From: Deltaproteobacteria bacterium
GTDB taxonomy: Bacteria; Desulfobacterota; Desulfovibrionia; Desulfovibrionales; Desulfovibrionaceae
Direction of reading: 5' to 3'
NCBI GenBank assembly: GCA_031266055.1
Contig: JAISBT010000015.1
Coordinates: 1 to 36,659, forward strand
DNA length: 36,659 nucleotides
The notes below the pieces were generated by a model that saw nothing but the letters and a program-made list of their open reading frames with translations, made no database searches and was not told the DNA's origin. This document shows, piece by piece, positions 17,700-26,782 of this stretch (the first letter of the stretch is position 1; every line of letters begins with the position of its first letter). The translations under genes and the position numbers were made by a program.

Positions 17700-17714
17700 A
17701 GTGGAATTTAACTT

Positions 17715-17791
17715 TGGCGCGCCGGCAGGGATTCGAACCCCGGACCTACAGGTTCGTAGCCTGTTGCTCTATCCAGCTGAGCCACCGGCGC
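17715..17791 (-). tRNA. tRNA-Arg (anticodon ACG)
   Basis: A complete 77-nt tRNA on the minus strand. The acceptor stem is GCGCCGG/CCGGCGC with discriminator G and encoded CCA. The D arm is GCTC...GAGC. The anticodon arm is ACAGG-CTACGAA-CCTGT, giving anticodon ACG (wobble A read as inosine), which decodes CGU/CGC/CGA. The T arm contains GTTCGAAT. It lies 60 bp downstream of the ABC permease gene on the same strand. The glycan island and IS remnant begin on its 3' side, the usual side for island integration. Confidence 0.95.
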
Positions 17792-17850
17792 GCACAAACA
17801 ATGCCTATACTTGGTACAGGCGCATATAGTCAAGGATATTTTTACAAAAA

Positions 17851-19086
17851 TTATCCCCAACTTTTCAACGCCGCCAATACCTCCACTTTCGACGCCTGCC
17901 AGGCCGGCCACGCCCCCGCCGCGACGCCGACCAGCACGGAAACCGCCACCGCCAGAAAACAAAATGAAGGTTCATATATAAAAGGCATTTGGGCGATTTT
18001 GTACACCAGGCTTACCAAAAGCAAAGCCAGGGCAACTCCCGTAAACCCGCCCACGCCTGACATAAGTCCGGCTTCGGTCAAAAATTGCCGGATAATTACC
18101 TTCCGGCTGGCCCCTACCGCCCTGCGTATGCCTATTTCCACTTTTCTGGAACGCACCAGCAAAATCATAATGGAAAAAATGCCCAGCCCCCCAACGGTAA
18201 AAGATATGCCCGCGCTGAGGACCCCGAGGCTGCGCACCAGCTCCAGGGTGTCGTTACGCAATTTGGCGGCGTCTTCAGAAGAATATACCGTAAAATCATC
18301 CGCCTCGCCCTCGGCTATGTGATGGCGCGTTTGCAAAATGCGGGCAATGGCGGCCTTGGCCCGCACGGTATCGGAGCCGGGGTAAAGGTTCATATAAAAC
18401 CCGCTGAGCCGGTCGGTATTGGTTATGCGCCGCATATAGGAACGCAGGGGAACAAAAACCTGATCGTCAAAACTGGTTCCCCCCAGATCCGAACCCTTTT
18501 CTTTCAGCACTCCTATCACTTCCAGCCTTACATCATTGACAAACACCACCTGCCCCACCACCAGACCGGCGTACACAGCGTCGGAACCAAACAGACGTTC
18601 GGCAATGGCGTAACCCAGCGTCGCGGTCAGCGACAAATTTTGCTCATCCGGACTGCTGACAAACCTCCCGTCAAGCAATTCCAGACTGCGCACATCTTCA
18701 TATTCGGCCTGCACGCCCAAAAGCTGGCAGGTGCTTTTAACCGCGCCCGCACGAATGCCTCGTGCCCCGGCAATATAAGGAGTCAGACGCTCTACCTGGG
18801 ACACTCCTTCAGATACAGCCGCGGCGTCCCCCAAAGTCACCGTGGTCAAGGCGCCGGAAGAACCCGTGCCGGTATCCGTCCTGGCGAATCTGGCGCGTCT
18901 GGCCCGCACCTGCACCAGATTGGGGCCGAGTTTTTGCGTCTCCTCATCCGCCTGCAAAAGCATTGAAGACCCGATATGCATAACGGCTGTAAGAACCAGA
19001 GTGCCGAGAAAAATACCCAGTATGGCCAGGATGGAGCGCAGCCGGTGCGCGTTGAGCGCTTTAAAAGCGATGATCAGCCAGGTCAT
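17851..19086 (-). CDS. ABC transporter permease, FtsX/MacB type (second permease)
   Basis: A 411-aa inner-membrane permease with the MacB topology. One N-terminal helix (SILAILGIFLGTLVLTAV) is followed by a large periplasmic MacB_PCD domain of roughly 200 residues. A C-terminal FtsX core of three helices follows (SLGVLSAGISFTVGGLGIFS, the cytoplasmic RKVEIGIRRAVGASRKVI, then GVALALLLVSLV and FLAVAVSVLVGVAAGAWPAW). It starts 8 bp after the first permease gene ends, so the two permeases probably form a heterodimer with the upstream ATPase. It is the last gene of the export operon. The exported substrate is unknown; macrolides, lipopeptides or lipoproteins are family possibilities. Confidence 0.9.
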   Translation of the reverse strand: MTWLIIAFKALNAHRLRSILAILGIFLGTLVLTAVMHIGSSMLLQADEETQKLGPNLVQVRARRARFARTDTGTGSSGALTTVTLGDAAAVSEGVSQVERLTPYIAGARGIRAGAVKSTCQLLGVQAEYEDVRSLELLDGRFVSSPDEQNLSLTATLGYAIAERLFGSDAVYAGLVVGQVVFVNDVRLEVIGVLKEKGSDLGGTSFDDQVFVPLRSYMRRITNTDRLSGFYMNLYPGSDTVRAKAAIARILQTRHHIAEGEADDFTVYSSEDAAKLRNDTLELVRSLGVLSAGISFTVGGLGIFSIMILLVRSRKVEIGIRRAVGASRKVIIRQFLTEAGLMSGVGGFTGVALALLLVSLVYKIAQMPFIYEPSFCFLAVAVSVLVGVAAGAWPAWQASKVEVLAALKSWG

Positions 19087-19094
19087 GCCAACTG

Positions 19095-20348
19095 TTACCC
19101 ATTGTCCCCGGTTCCTTTAAGCGCGCTGATAGGCTCCAGGCCGGCGGCCCTGTGCGCAGGTTTAAGGCCGAAAACAACGCCTATCAGCACCGCGGCGGCC
19201 ACGGAATATAAAAAAACCGTCCAGGAAAGCTCTATGCTGAACAAAGTATTGGTTAAAGCCAGGCTGAACAGGGCCCCCCATAATACCCCCGCAAGAGACC
19301 CACCCAAGGTAAGCAGAACAGCTTCACACAAAAATTGCGCGGTTATGGAAGCCCTGGGCGCGCCCAAAGCTTTTTTCAAACCCACTTCCACACAGCGTTC
19401 CGAAACGGAAATATAAAATAAATTGGCCAGCACAAACCCGCTCACACATACGGCCGCAAAGGCTGTAATGCCCAGAAATATGAACATGCCCCCTTTGATC
19501 ATGCTTATAAAACGCTGGATATCCAACGCCGTAATAATGGTAAAATCGTCGGGAGTATTTTCATCCAAACCGTGCAAATAGCGCAGCAGAGTCCGGATAT
19601 TGTCGGCATGCATATCCATGTTTTGCGCATCCAGAAATTTGAGCCGCACCATACGCAGATACTGGCGATCCTGGTTAAAGCGCTGAATCATTGTGCTGAG
19701 CGGGATGATCACGGTTTCATCCATACTGTCTCCGCCGCCGGAAGAACCGCGCGCGCTGAGTTTGCCGATGATCGTGAACGGAACCCGCGAGATCAGGACG
19801 GTTTTGCCGATGGCGTTGCCCTCGCCAAACAATTCACGCTCCACAGCCTCGCCCACCAGACAGACGTCCGCGCCGCGGGCCAAATCCTCGGTTGAAATAT
19901 CCCGGCCTATGTCCAGAGGCCAATTCCAGATCTGGGCATAGTTCTCCGTGCTGCCCATAACCCTGTTGACCTGAAAATTATGGTTTTCATACACCACCTG
20001 CGACTGCCCCTTAAAAGACATGGGAGCGGTAATATATACGCCCGGCAAGGAATCCCGCATGGTGTTCACGTCTCTCCAGGTGATGCTTTTGGAACGCTGC
20101 CCCACTGCGCGTGAAATAACCGAGCCGCCGCTCACAAAGACCGCGTCCGGGCCGAAATTGCTCACCAATTCGTCAATTTTGCGATCCGCCCCTTCCATAG
20201 AAGCCACAATAACGGCCAATGCCGCTATGCCCAAAGACACCGCCAAAATAACAAAAAAACTGCGCAGGCGAAAAGCCAGCACCGCCATCCAGGCCTGCCG
20301 GAAAGCATTGGACAGCAATACGCCGGAATGCAGCCCGCCCTTGTTCAT
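19095..20348 (-). CDS. ABC transporter permease, FtsX/MacB type (first permease)
   Basis: A 417-aa permease with the same architecture as its downstream neighbour: the N-terminal helix LRSFFVILAVSLGIAALAVI, a periplasmic domain from about residue 50 to 290, and a C-terminal three-helix FtsX core containing the coupling segment RCVEVGLKKALGAPRASI. Its ATG overlaps the ATPase stop codon (ATGA), showing translational coupling. Two non-identical permeases behind one ATPase differ from canonical MacB, where ATPase and permease are fused, and suit a heterodimeric exporter. Confidence 0.9.
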   Translation of the reverse strand: MNKGGLHSGVLLSNAFRQAWMAVLAFRLRSFFVILAVSLGIAALAVIVASMEGADRKIDELVSNFGPDAVFVSGGSVISRAVGQRSKSITWRDVNTMRDSLPGVYITAPMSFKGQSQVVYENHNFQVNRVMGSTENYAQIWNWPLDIGRDISTEDLARGADVCLVGEAVERELFGEGNAIGKTVLISRVPFTIIGKLSARGSSGGGDSMDETVIIPLSTMIQRFNQDRQYLRMVRLKFLDAQNMDMHADNIRTLLRYLHGLDENTPDDFTIITALDIQRFISMIKGGMFIFLGITAFAAVCVSGFVLANLFYISVSERCVEVGLKKALGAPRASITAQFLCEAVLLTLGGSLAGVLWGALFSLALTNTLFSIELSWTVFLYSVAAAVLIGVVFGLKPAHRAAGLEPISALKGTGDNG

Positions 20349-21043
20349 GAAGAAGCCCGCAGTTCGTCTTTTTCGATCAGTCCGTCGCTGATCAGAATGC
20401 GCCGTTTGGCATAGGAAGCCGTATGCGCGTCATGGGTCACCAAAATAATGGTCTGGCCCTGCCGGTTGAATTTGGTAAGCAGATCAAGAATGTCTGAACT
20501 GGTGGCGGAATCCAACTGTCCGGTGGGTTCATCGGCCAAAATCAGAGCCGGTTCATTGAAAAGCGCTCTGGCCAGAGCCACGCGCTGCTGCTGCCCGCCG
20601 GACAGCCGGGCCGGCAAAAAATCTTTACGGTCGCCCAGACCGACATTTTTAAGTAAAAATTCCGCCCGCTCCCGGGCGTTTTTTTGAATTTTATTGCTGT
20701 AAAAACCCGGCAAAAAAACGTTTTCCAAGGCGGTGGCATAGGCGACAAGATAAAAATTCTGGAACACAAAGCCGGTGGTGTCGGCCCGGAGCGCGCTTAA
20801 CGCGTCATCATCAAGATGGGCGACATTGCGGCCCGCAAGCTCATAGCTCCCGCTGCTGGGCCTGTCCAGCAAACCGATAATCTGCAGCAAAGTCGATTTG
20901 CCTGAGCCGGAAGTGCCCTGGATGGCCACAAACTCACCCGGAAAAATATCAAAAGATATGCCTTTAAGCACTTGTACGGTATTGCCCGCCTGTTTGAAGC
21001 TTCTGGTCAACGCACGCAGCCGTACTACCGGGGCGGGGTTCAT
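20345..21043 (-). CDS. ABC transporter ATP-binding protein (MacB/LolD type)
   Basis: A 232-aa cytoplasmic ATPase. Walker A is GTSGSGKST near residue 40, the Q-loop is in GFVFQNFYLVAYATALENV, the signature is LSGGQQQRVALARAL, Walker B is ALILADEPTGQLD, and the H-loop is ILVTHD. The SGLLDRPSSG-like early segment and DEPTGQLDS place it in the MacB/LolD/FtsE class. It starts two bases after the adaptor stop codon and overlaps the first permease gene by four bases. It powers the two FtsX-type permeases. Confidence 0.95.
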   Translation of the reverse strand: MNPAPVVRLRALTRSFKQAGNTVQVLKGISFDIFPGEFVAIQGTSGSGKSTLLQIIGLLDRPSSGSYELAGRNVAHLDDDALSALRADTTGFVFQNFYLVAYATALENVFLPGFYSNKIQKNARERAEFLLKNVGLGDRKDFLPARLSGGQQQRVALARALFNEPALILADEPTGQLDSATSSDILDLLTKFNRQGQTIILVTHDAHTASYAKRRILISDGLIEKDELRASS

Positions 21044-21044
21044 T

Positions 21045-22358
21045 TCAACGTCCGCCCATACCGCCCGCCCGGCCGCCTATGCCGGCGGGATTTTGCGGCA
21101 CATTGTCCCGGGCGCTCAAAATAAGGCGCGTGGCTATTACATCGCCCTCCTGCAACCCTTCGAGCACTTCGCTGTTGACAGCCCCCCGCATGCCGAAAGT
21201 CACCCGCACCGGCTCCACCTGGTTCTTTTGCCTGAGTACATAAATAACCTGTTCGCCGCCTACCCATTTGACCCCCTCATTGGGCACAATCAAAACATTT
21301 TCACGGCTGCCCACAATCACGCGGCACTGGGTGGTCATTTCCGCCTTAAGCTGCAAGGCGGTCTCTTTATCCAAAGGCACCACGGTCTGATAATAAACAA
21401 TGCTGTCCCTGATTTCAGGCTCCGGGTATACCAGCCGCACCTGCCCCCGGAAGGTCGTTCCGGGCAGAGAGTCAACTGTAAATTCCACGGGCATGCCCGG
21501 CCTGACTTGCCCGACGTCGGTTTCATCCATATAAACCCACATTTCCAGACGGGAAGGATCAAGAACGGTTATCAGGTTGGCCACCTGCAAACCCGCCACC
21601 ACCGTTTCTCCTTCCTGCGCCGTAACCTGGCTTACCACGCCGTCAATAGGGCTGCGAATTGTAGCGTAATCCAGGCGTATTCTGGCGGTGTTCAAGGCTG
21701 CGGCAGCCTGCTTCCTGCTTTGCGCGGCGCTTTCCCGCTGGAGGACAAATTCCGCTTCCAGCCGGGTCAAAGACGCTCTGGCCGCGGCCAAAGTCTGCGT
21801 GGCGGCTATATACTGCTGCCTGGCCACATCCAAAGTGTCGCGCGCGTCCAGATCCTGATCCACCAGTTCTTTGCGGCGTTTATAGTTAAGGTCGTGGTAA
21901 TCGGCCGAAGCTTTCGCGGAAGCCGCCTGCGCCCCGGCTTCCTTAATTTGCAGCGGATAACTGGTCGTGATGCGCTCATACTCCACGTCAGCCCTGATCA
22001 TGGCGGCCGAAGCCTCCTGTACCTGCGCCTCCAGCTCGCGGCTGTCTATTTCCGCTATAATCTGATCTTTCAGCACATGATCGCCAACGCGCACGTGCAT
22101 TTTACGTATTATGCCCGTGGCCCGCGAACCTGTTTTCACTATGGCCCCAACCTCCGGCGTCACAATGCCTGTGGCGTTGAGAATTTTCACCACCGTGCCC
22201 CGGCGTATGGAGGCAGTGGCAAGCACCTCGGTTTTACCTCCGCTTCCCGTCAGCAAAAACCGGACAAGCGCCGCAAGTATGACCGCAAATAACGCGAGGC
22301 TGATTTTTTTATGCGCCCTGGCAAAAAGAAAAACAGAACGGATTTTTTCAGTTAACAT
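21045..22358 (-). CDS. Periplasmic adaptor (MacA/HlyD-type membrane fusion protein)
   Basis: A 437-aa adaptor bridging the ABC exporter to an outer-membrane channel. One N-terminal membrane anchor (ISLALFAVILAALVRFLLTG) is followed by a lipoyl half (TGIVTPEVGAIVKTGSRATG), a long alpha-hairpin (about residues 100-220, rich in Ala/Arg/Glu), the second lipoyl half (IRSPIDGVVSQVTAQEGETV), and the beta-barrel and membrane-proximal domains. The C-terminus is Gly-rich. The track start at 22412 gives an odd extra leader, so the ATG at 22358 is preferred, although no strong ribosome-binding site is seen at either. No TolC homologue is encoded in the window. Confidence 0.88.
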   Translation of the reverse strand: MLTEKIRSVFLFARAHKKISLALFAVILAALVRFLLTGSGGKTEVLATASIRRGTVVKILNATGIVTPEVGAIVKTGSRATGIIRKMHVRVGDHVLKDQIIAEIDSRELEAQVQEASAAMIRADVEYERITTSYPLQIKEAGAQAASAKASADYHDLNYKRRKELVDQDLDARDTLDVARQQYIAATQTLAAARASLTRLEAEFVLQRESAAQSRKQAAAALNTARIRLDYATIRSPIDGVVSQVTAQEGETVVAGLQVANLITVLDPSRLEMWVYMDETDVGQVRPGMPVEFTVDSLPGTTFRGQVRLVYPEPEIRDSIVYYQTVVPLDKETALQLKAEMTTQCRVIVGSRENVLIVPNEGVKWVGGEQVIYVLRQKNQVEPVRVTFGMRGAVNSEVLEGLQEGDVIATRLILSARDNVPQNPAGIGGRAGGMGGR

Positions 22359-22440
22359 ACGTTTTTCTATATACCAAAAAAAAACTGTTGCAAGCTTACT
22401 GTGTTTTGACACTCACCCCGGGTCAAACCAGGCGATTCAT

Positions 22441-22540
22441 TCGCTTTCCAAGGCAAAACTGCATCCATGCAGTTTTGCTTTGTCGGCTGCGTCGAAAGTG
22501 TAATTTCGCCTTGCCCCCGAAATGCTGAAGCATTTCGGCC
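22441..22540. repeat. Palindromic intergenic repeat, family B copy 3 (one-hairpin, truncated)
   Basis: A hairpin with 12-bp perfect arms, GCAAAACTGCAT-cc-ATGCAGTTTTGC (22453-22478), is followed by the core TGTCGGCTGCG and CCGAAATGCT-ga-AGCATTTCGG (22517-22538). The second outer hairpin of the full element is missing. The repeat ends directly at the stop codon of the cysteine desulfurase gene and lies between that gene and the adaptor gene. Confidence 0.88.
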
Positions 22541-23704
22541 TTACCAATCCGCATCCGGGCCGTGCGAGCGCAGCTGCCGGATAATTCCGGGCAGTTTCTC
22601 CAATACAAAATCCACCTCTTCTTGCGTATTGTACCCGCTAAGGCTGAACCGCACAGCTCCGCCGGCGAATTCCGGACTCACCCGCATGGCCTTCAGAACA
22701 TGCGAGGGTTCATGGATATCCGCGATACAGGCGGAACCGGCGCTGGCGCAAATACCGTATTTATCCAGCATAAGCAGCGCATCTTCGCTGTATACGCCTT
22801 TAAAAGCCATATTTAACGTGTTGGGCAAACGCTTCTCCGCATCCCCCAGCACCCGCGCATCGGGGATAGCCTCCAGCAGGCCGGACTGTAAACAGTCCCG
22901 CAGCCTTTGCACCTTGGGGTTTTCATCAGAAAATTTTTGACGCGCCAGCTCACAGGCCTTGCCCAAAGCCACAATCATCGGCACCGCCTGGGTTCCGGCC
23001 CGGCGGTTATATTCCTGGTGGCCGCCCAGCATAAACGGAACAAAAGGAACTCCCTGACGCGCGTATAACGCCCCCACCCCTTTGGGCGCATGCAGTTTAT
23101 GCCCGGACAGGGACAGATAATCCACCGGAAGAGCCGCAAGATTTATGGCGACTTTCCCCACCGCCTGAACGGCATCGGTATGAAAGAGCACTCCGCGTTC
23201 CCGGCAAAGAGCCCCGGCTTCGGCTATGGGGTAAAGGACGCCGGTCTCATTGTTGGCGAACATGATGGAAACAAGAGCGGTATCCTCCGACAAGAGGGCT
23301 TCAAGTTCTTCCAGATCAATTTGCCCGCCGCTGTCCACATTCAGATAGACAACGCGGTAGCCCCTTTCCGTCAAACGCCCGGCCACCGCCAATACCGCCG
23401 AATGTTCAACCGGAGTGGTGATAAAAGTCTTTTTTTCCGGCCGGGACTCCAGCGCGGAATAAATGGCCGTGGAATCGCTCTCGGTGCCGCACGAGGTCAT
23501 AATGATTTCGCCGGGTTTCGCGCCCAGAAGCTCGGCCGCCTGCTCATGGGCGGCAAGCAGGGCATCCTGCGCAAAATGGGCGAAACTGTATATGCTGGAC
23601 GGATTGGCGTATTCATCCAGCAAAAAAGGCTGCATGGCCTCACGCACCTGCGGGGCGACCCGGGTAGTGGCGTTGTTGTCAAAATAAATAAGCGGAACCG
23701 TCAT
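22541..23704 (-). CDS. nifS: Cysteine desulfurase (NifS/IscS class, PLP-dependent)
   Basis: A 387-aa cytoplasmic PLP enzyme that takes sulfur from cysteine to form an enzyme persulfide for Fe-S cluster, thiocofactor or Moco sulfuration. The N-terminus IYFDNNATTRVAP is typical. TSCGTESDSTA is the phosphate-binding region and HTDAVQAVGKV the cofactor ring contact. The PLP lysine sits in LSGHKLHAPKG, and the persulfide cysteine is in SAGSACIAD near residue 325. It is preceded 32 bp upstream by the RND pump gene and has AAGG eight bases before the ATG. No scaffold (iscU/nifU) or iscR lies nearby, so its sulfur acceptor is unclear. Its position within 5.5 kb of the Mo-hydroxylase accessory genes is suggestive only. 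Confidence 0.93.
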   Translation of the reverse strand: MTVPLIYFDNNATTRVAPQVREAMQPFLLDEYANPSSIYSFAHFAQDALLAAHEQAAELLGAKPGEIIMTSCGTESDSTAIYSALESRPEKKTFITTPVEHSAVLAVAGRLTERGYRVVYLNVDSGGQIDLEELEALLSEDTALVSIMFANNETGVLYPIAEAGALCRERGVLFHTDAVQAVGKVAINLAALPVDYLSLSGHKLHAPKGVGALYARQGVPFVPFMLGGHQEYNRRAGTQAVPMIVALGKACELARQKFSDENPKVQRLRDCLQSGLLEAIPDARVLGDAEKRLPNTLNMAFKGVYSEDALLMLDKYGICASAGSACIADIHEPSHVLKAMRVSPEFAGGAVRFSLSGYNTQEEVDFVLEKLPGIIRQLRSHGPDADW

Positions 23705-23736
23705 AATGCGCCCTTATAAAATACTATATAAAAATG

Positions 23737-26700
23737 CTATACTTCCCGTATGTTGAACATAAACGCGTACATGCACGGTAAAACCAGAAGCGTCAGGACA
23801 GTGGCCGCCAGCAGCCCGCCGGCGACAGCTACGGCCATGGGCCCCCAGAAAACGTTGCGCGTCAGGGGAATCATGGCGCAAACCGCGGCCGCCGCCGTAA
23901 GCATAATCGGACGAAAACGGAACACCGCCGATTCAATAATCGCCTGCCGGGGGCTTTCTCCTTGCGCCAGATGTTTTTCTATCTGAACAATCAGAATAAC
24001 CGAATTACGAATAATCATGCCGCTCAAGGCCAGTATGCCCAGTTGGGCCACAAAGCCCAGGGGCTGCCCGAAAACAAGCATTCCAGCGGTAACGCCGACG
24101 AGACCCAGGGGGGCGGTGCAAAGAGCCAGGAACATCAATGAAAACCGCTGCAGTTGCAACATCAGAATGGTGATAATGGCCACGGCCATCCAGGGCACAG
24201 GGGCAAGCATATGGCGCAGGGACTTGGCGCTGTTTTCAGCCGCTCCATCCATCTCAATGGAGTAGCCCCGGGGAAGTCCGGCCCGCAATTCTTCCGCCTG
24301 TTCGTAAACCCAACGCGTCATTTCAGTGGCTGTGCCGGATTGTATATTGCCTTGCACGGTAATGGCCGGTTGCAGATTGCGCCGCCAGATTACGCTTTCT
24401 TCAGCCTCCAGGACGCCGGCGGCGGCAATTTGCCCCAATTGAACATAGCGTCCGCCGGGCAGAAAGACAGGCAATTGCTCCAGACGCCCCAAATAATCGC
24501 GATCTTCCCGGTTCATGCGCAGCACAATCTCAATTGTCCGATCTCCATCATAAAACTCGGCCATGCCCAATCCGCTGAGCTGAGCCTGCAGATAGGCCGA
24601 CAAAGTTTGCTTGTCCAGCCCCAAAGCCCGAATTTTATCGTTATCCAGATGAAGGCGCAAGGACTTGCCCATCTCGTTCCAGTTAAAGTTGACATTATAA
24701 ATGTTCGGGTTGGCGCGCATGATATCCGCAAGCTTTGCGGCAAGCTCGCGCACCCTGCCCTTGTCGTATCCGGCAACCCGCAGCATAACCGGGTAGGCCG
24801 AGGGAGGGCCGGTCTGAATCAGACGCATGTTGCCCACAACCTGTGGAAAATGTTCATTTAAAACCCCGGCTATTTTCTTTTGCAACCTGACCCGCTCGGC
24901 AATAGTCCCGGCCACAATCACAAATTGGGCATAGTTGGACGCGGGCAGCACCGGTTCTATGGTCAGAAGAAAACGCGGCGAACCTTCCCCCACATAATAG
25001 GTATAGTTTTTAATGCCGCTTTCTCCATCCAGAAAATCCGCAAAACGCCTGGCCTCGGCAGCCGTTGCCCGCACGGACGAGCCTGCGGGCAAGGTCATTT
25101 GTACTATAATTTCCGGGCGCACTGAAGCGGGAAAAAAATCCTTCTTCACAAATTGCAGCGCAAAAACTGATCCGCCGAAAACCAGCGCGGTAACAAACAA
25201 AACCGCTCCGCGGCGGCGCAGGCACCAGGCGAGCGTCTTGCGGAACCCGGAGTAAAAACGGCCGGAATACAGCCCCCGCTCCTTTTTGGGTCGGTTTTGC
25301 ATAATATGGCAGCCGAACAAAGGGGCCACAGTAACCGACACTATCCAGGACAGAAGAAGGGCAATGGAAATAACCGGAAAAAGAGCGGCGGTAAATTCGG
25401 CGGCCATACCCTTGGAAAAACCGATGGGGATAAACCCGGCGCAAGTGACCAAAGTTCCGGTAAGCATGGGCACAGCCGTAACATGATAGGCCGCTCCCGC
25501 GGCTTCAGCTCTGGGCATACCGCTTTCCATCTTGACGGCCATCATTTCCACCGCAATGATTTCATCGTCGACCAGAAGGCCCAGGGAAACAATCAAAGCG
25601 CCCAGAGAAACTTTATGCAAATCAATGCCCAAAATGTACATACACAGAAAAACTCCGGCCAGAACCGTGGGTATGCACAGGGCGACCACCATGCCGGTAC
25701 GCAGCCCCAGGCTTATAAAGCTGATGCCCAGAACAATGATTACGGCTTCGCGCAAAGTGGAAACAAAATCCGCAATGGACTCGGCCACAACTTGCGGCTG
25801 GCTGGAAACCCGTTCTATAGCCAGACCGGCCGGAAGATCCCGGATGATCTCCTCCATAACCGCGTCCATATCCCGCCCCAACTGGAGAATATTGCCGCCC
25901 GGCTCCATGGAGACGGCCACGGCAATGGACTTTTGCCCGTTATAAGACATAAGGGTGCCGGCCGGCTCGGCATAACCCCGCCGGATTACCGCAATATCCC
26001 CCAGCCGGAGGCTCCGCCCGTTCTGTGTTATGGGCAGGCTGCGGATGGCCTCCAAACTGTCAAAGGAGCCGGAAAGGCGCACATGCACGTTGTCGGTGGA
26101 TGTTTCCACCATCCCGGCAGGCAGCATGGCATTGTGCCTGTTCACCGCCTCCATGACCGCGACCGGGGGAATGCCCAGTTCGGCCAGACGGGATTTTTCC
26201 AGTTCCACATAAATTTTTTCCTCCTGCACCCCTATCAGCTCAACCCTTTTTATACTATCCACCGCCAAAAGCCGCCGTCTGATTCTCTCGCCGGTCTGCC
26301 GCATTTCCTCATAGGAAAAACCATCGGAAGTCAGGGCATAGATGGAACCGAAAACATCATCAAAACGGTCATTAAAAAACGGGCCAAGCACTCCTCCGGG
26401 AAGTTCACCCCGAATATCGGCCACCAGATTACGCGCCTCAACCCAGGCGGGACGCACCTCGTTCGCCGGACGCTCCGCCTTCAGCGTTATACAAATCATG
26501 GCCAGGCCAGGTCTGGAAACGCTTTGCAAAAAATCCAGATAAGGTATTTCCTGAAGTTTTCTTTCAATTTTATCCGTAACCTGCTCTTCCATTTCCGAGG
26601 CCGTGGCTCCGGGCCAGGCAACGCTGACCAACATCTGGCGAATCACGAAATCCGGATCCTCCATGCGCCCAAGCTTGAAATATCCGAATATCCCCGCCGA

Positions 26701-26778
26701 AAGAAGCACAATAATCAAGTAATACATAAGAGACTTATGCTTCAGGGCTGCTTCGCTGAGGTTGAAATTTTCCAACAT
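23737..26778 (-). CDS. RND efflux pump (AcrB/MdtB superfamily)
   Basis: A 1013-aa proton-driven inner-membrane pump with the usual twelve helices. Helix 1 (YYLIIVLLSAGIFGYFKLG) leads into the first periplasmic loop with VSVAWPGATASEMEEQVTDK. The second conserved block, LRTGMVVALCIPTVLAGVFL then SLGALIVSLGLLVDDEIIAV, carries the proton-relay acidic pair as DD. The second half repeats the layout, with ALSGMIIRNSVILIVQIEKH and FRFRPIMLTAAAAVCAMIPL. The track start at 26820 lies inside the adaptor gene; the ATG at 26778 (MLENFNLSEAALKHKSL) fits the family and sits 4 bp after the adaptor stop. The substrate is unknown. Divergence from AcrB-type loops suggests a small-molecule pump of the broader HAE1 branch. 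Confidence 0.93.
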   Translation of the reverse strand: MLENFNLSEAALKHKSLMYYLIIVLLSAGIFGYFKLGRMEDPDFVIRQMLVSVAWPGATASEMEEQVTDKIERKLQEIPYLDFLQSVSRPGLAMICITLKAERPANEVRPAWVEARNLVADIRGELPGGVLGPFFNDRFDDVFGSIYALTSDGFSYEEMRQTGERIRRRLLAVDSIKRVELIGVQEEKIYVELEKSRLAELGIPPVAVMEAVNRHNAMLPAGMVETSTDNVHVRLSGSFDSLEAIRSLPITQNGRSLRLGDIAVIRRGYAEPAGTLMSYNGQKSIAVAVSMEPGGNILQLGRDMDAVMEEIIRDLPAGLAIERVSSQPQVVAESIADFVSTLREAVIIVLGISFISLGLRTGMVVALCIPTVLAGVFLCMYILGIDLHKVSLGALIVSLGLLVDDEIIAVEMMAVKMESGMPRAEAAGAAYHVTAVPMLTGTLVTCAGFIPIGFSKGMAAEFTAALFPVISIALLLSWIVSVTVAPLFGCHIMQNRPKKERGLYSGRFYSGFRKTLAWCLRRRGAVLFVTALVFGGSVFALQFVKKDFFPASVRPEIIVQMTLPAGSSVRATAAEARRFADFLDGESGIKNYTYYVGEGSPRFLLTIEPVLPASNYAQFVIVAGTIAERVRLQKKIAGVLNEHFPQVVGNMRLIQTGPPSAYPVMLRVAGYDKGRVRELAAKLADIMRANPNIYNVNFNWNEMGKSLRLHLDNDKIRALGLDKQTLSAYLQAQLSGLGMAEFYDGDRTIEIVLRMNREDRDYLGRLEQLPVFLPGGRYVQLGQIAAAGVLEAEESVIWRRNLQPAITVQGNIQSGTATEMTRWVYEQAEELRAGLPRGYSIEMDGAAENSAKSLRHMLAPVPWMAVAIITILMLQLQRFSLMFLALCTAPLGLVGVTAGMLVFGQPLGFVAQLGILALSGMIIRNSVILIVQIEKHLAQGESPRQAIIESAVFRFRPIMLTAAAAVCAMIPLTRNVFWGPMAVAVAGGLLAATVLTLLVLPCMYAFMFNIREV

Positions 26779-26782
26779 ATGT

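Larger units (their letters stand above)
17180..17714. other. 535-bp gene-free stretch at cluster edge
   Basis: This region contains decayed mobile-element sequence (see the IS256 remnant) and the tRNA-Arg terminator. A second short minus-strand open segment around 17513-17602 reads EFQEAGVVKRAKKQG and resembles the end of a coding sequence, but I do not recognise it. GGGTAGTGTCCAGAATTTTT near 17197 could be an IS end. No intact gene is present. Confidence 0.6.

Noticed and set aside
20898-22292. 464-aa ORF on the + strand
   Set aside because: It is antisense to the ABC adaptor and ATPase genes, which have clear domains. It is a mirror ORF of a GC-biased gene.
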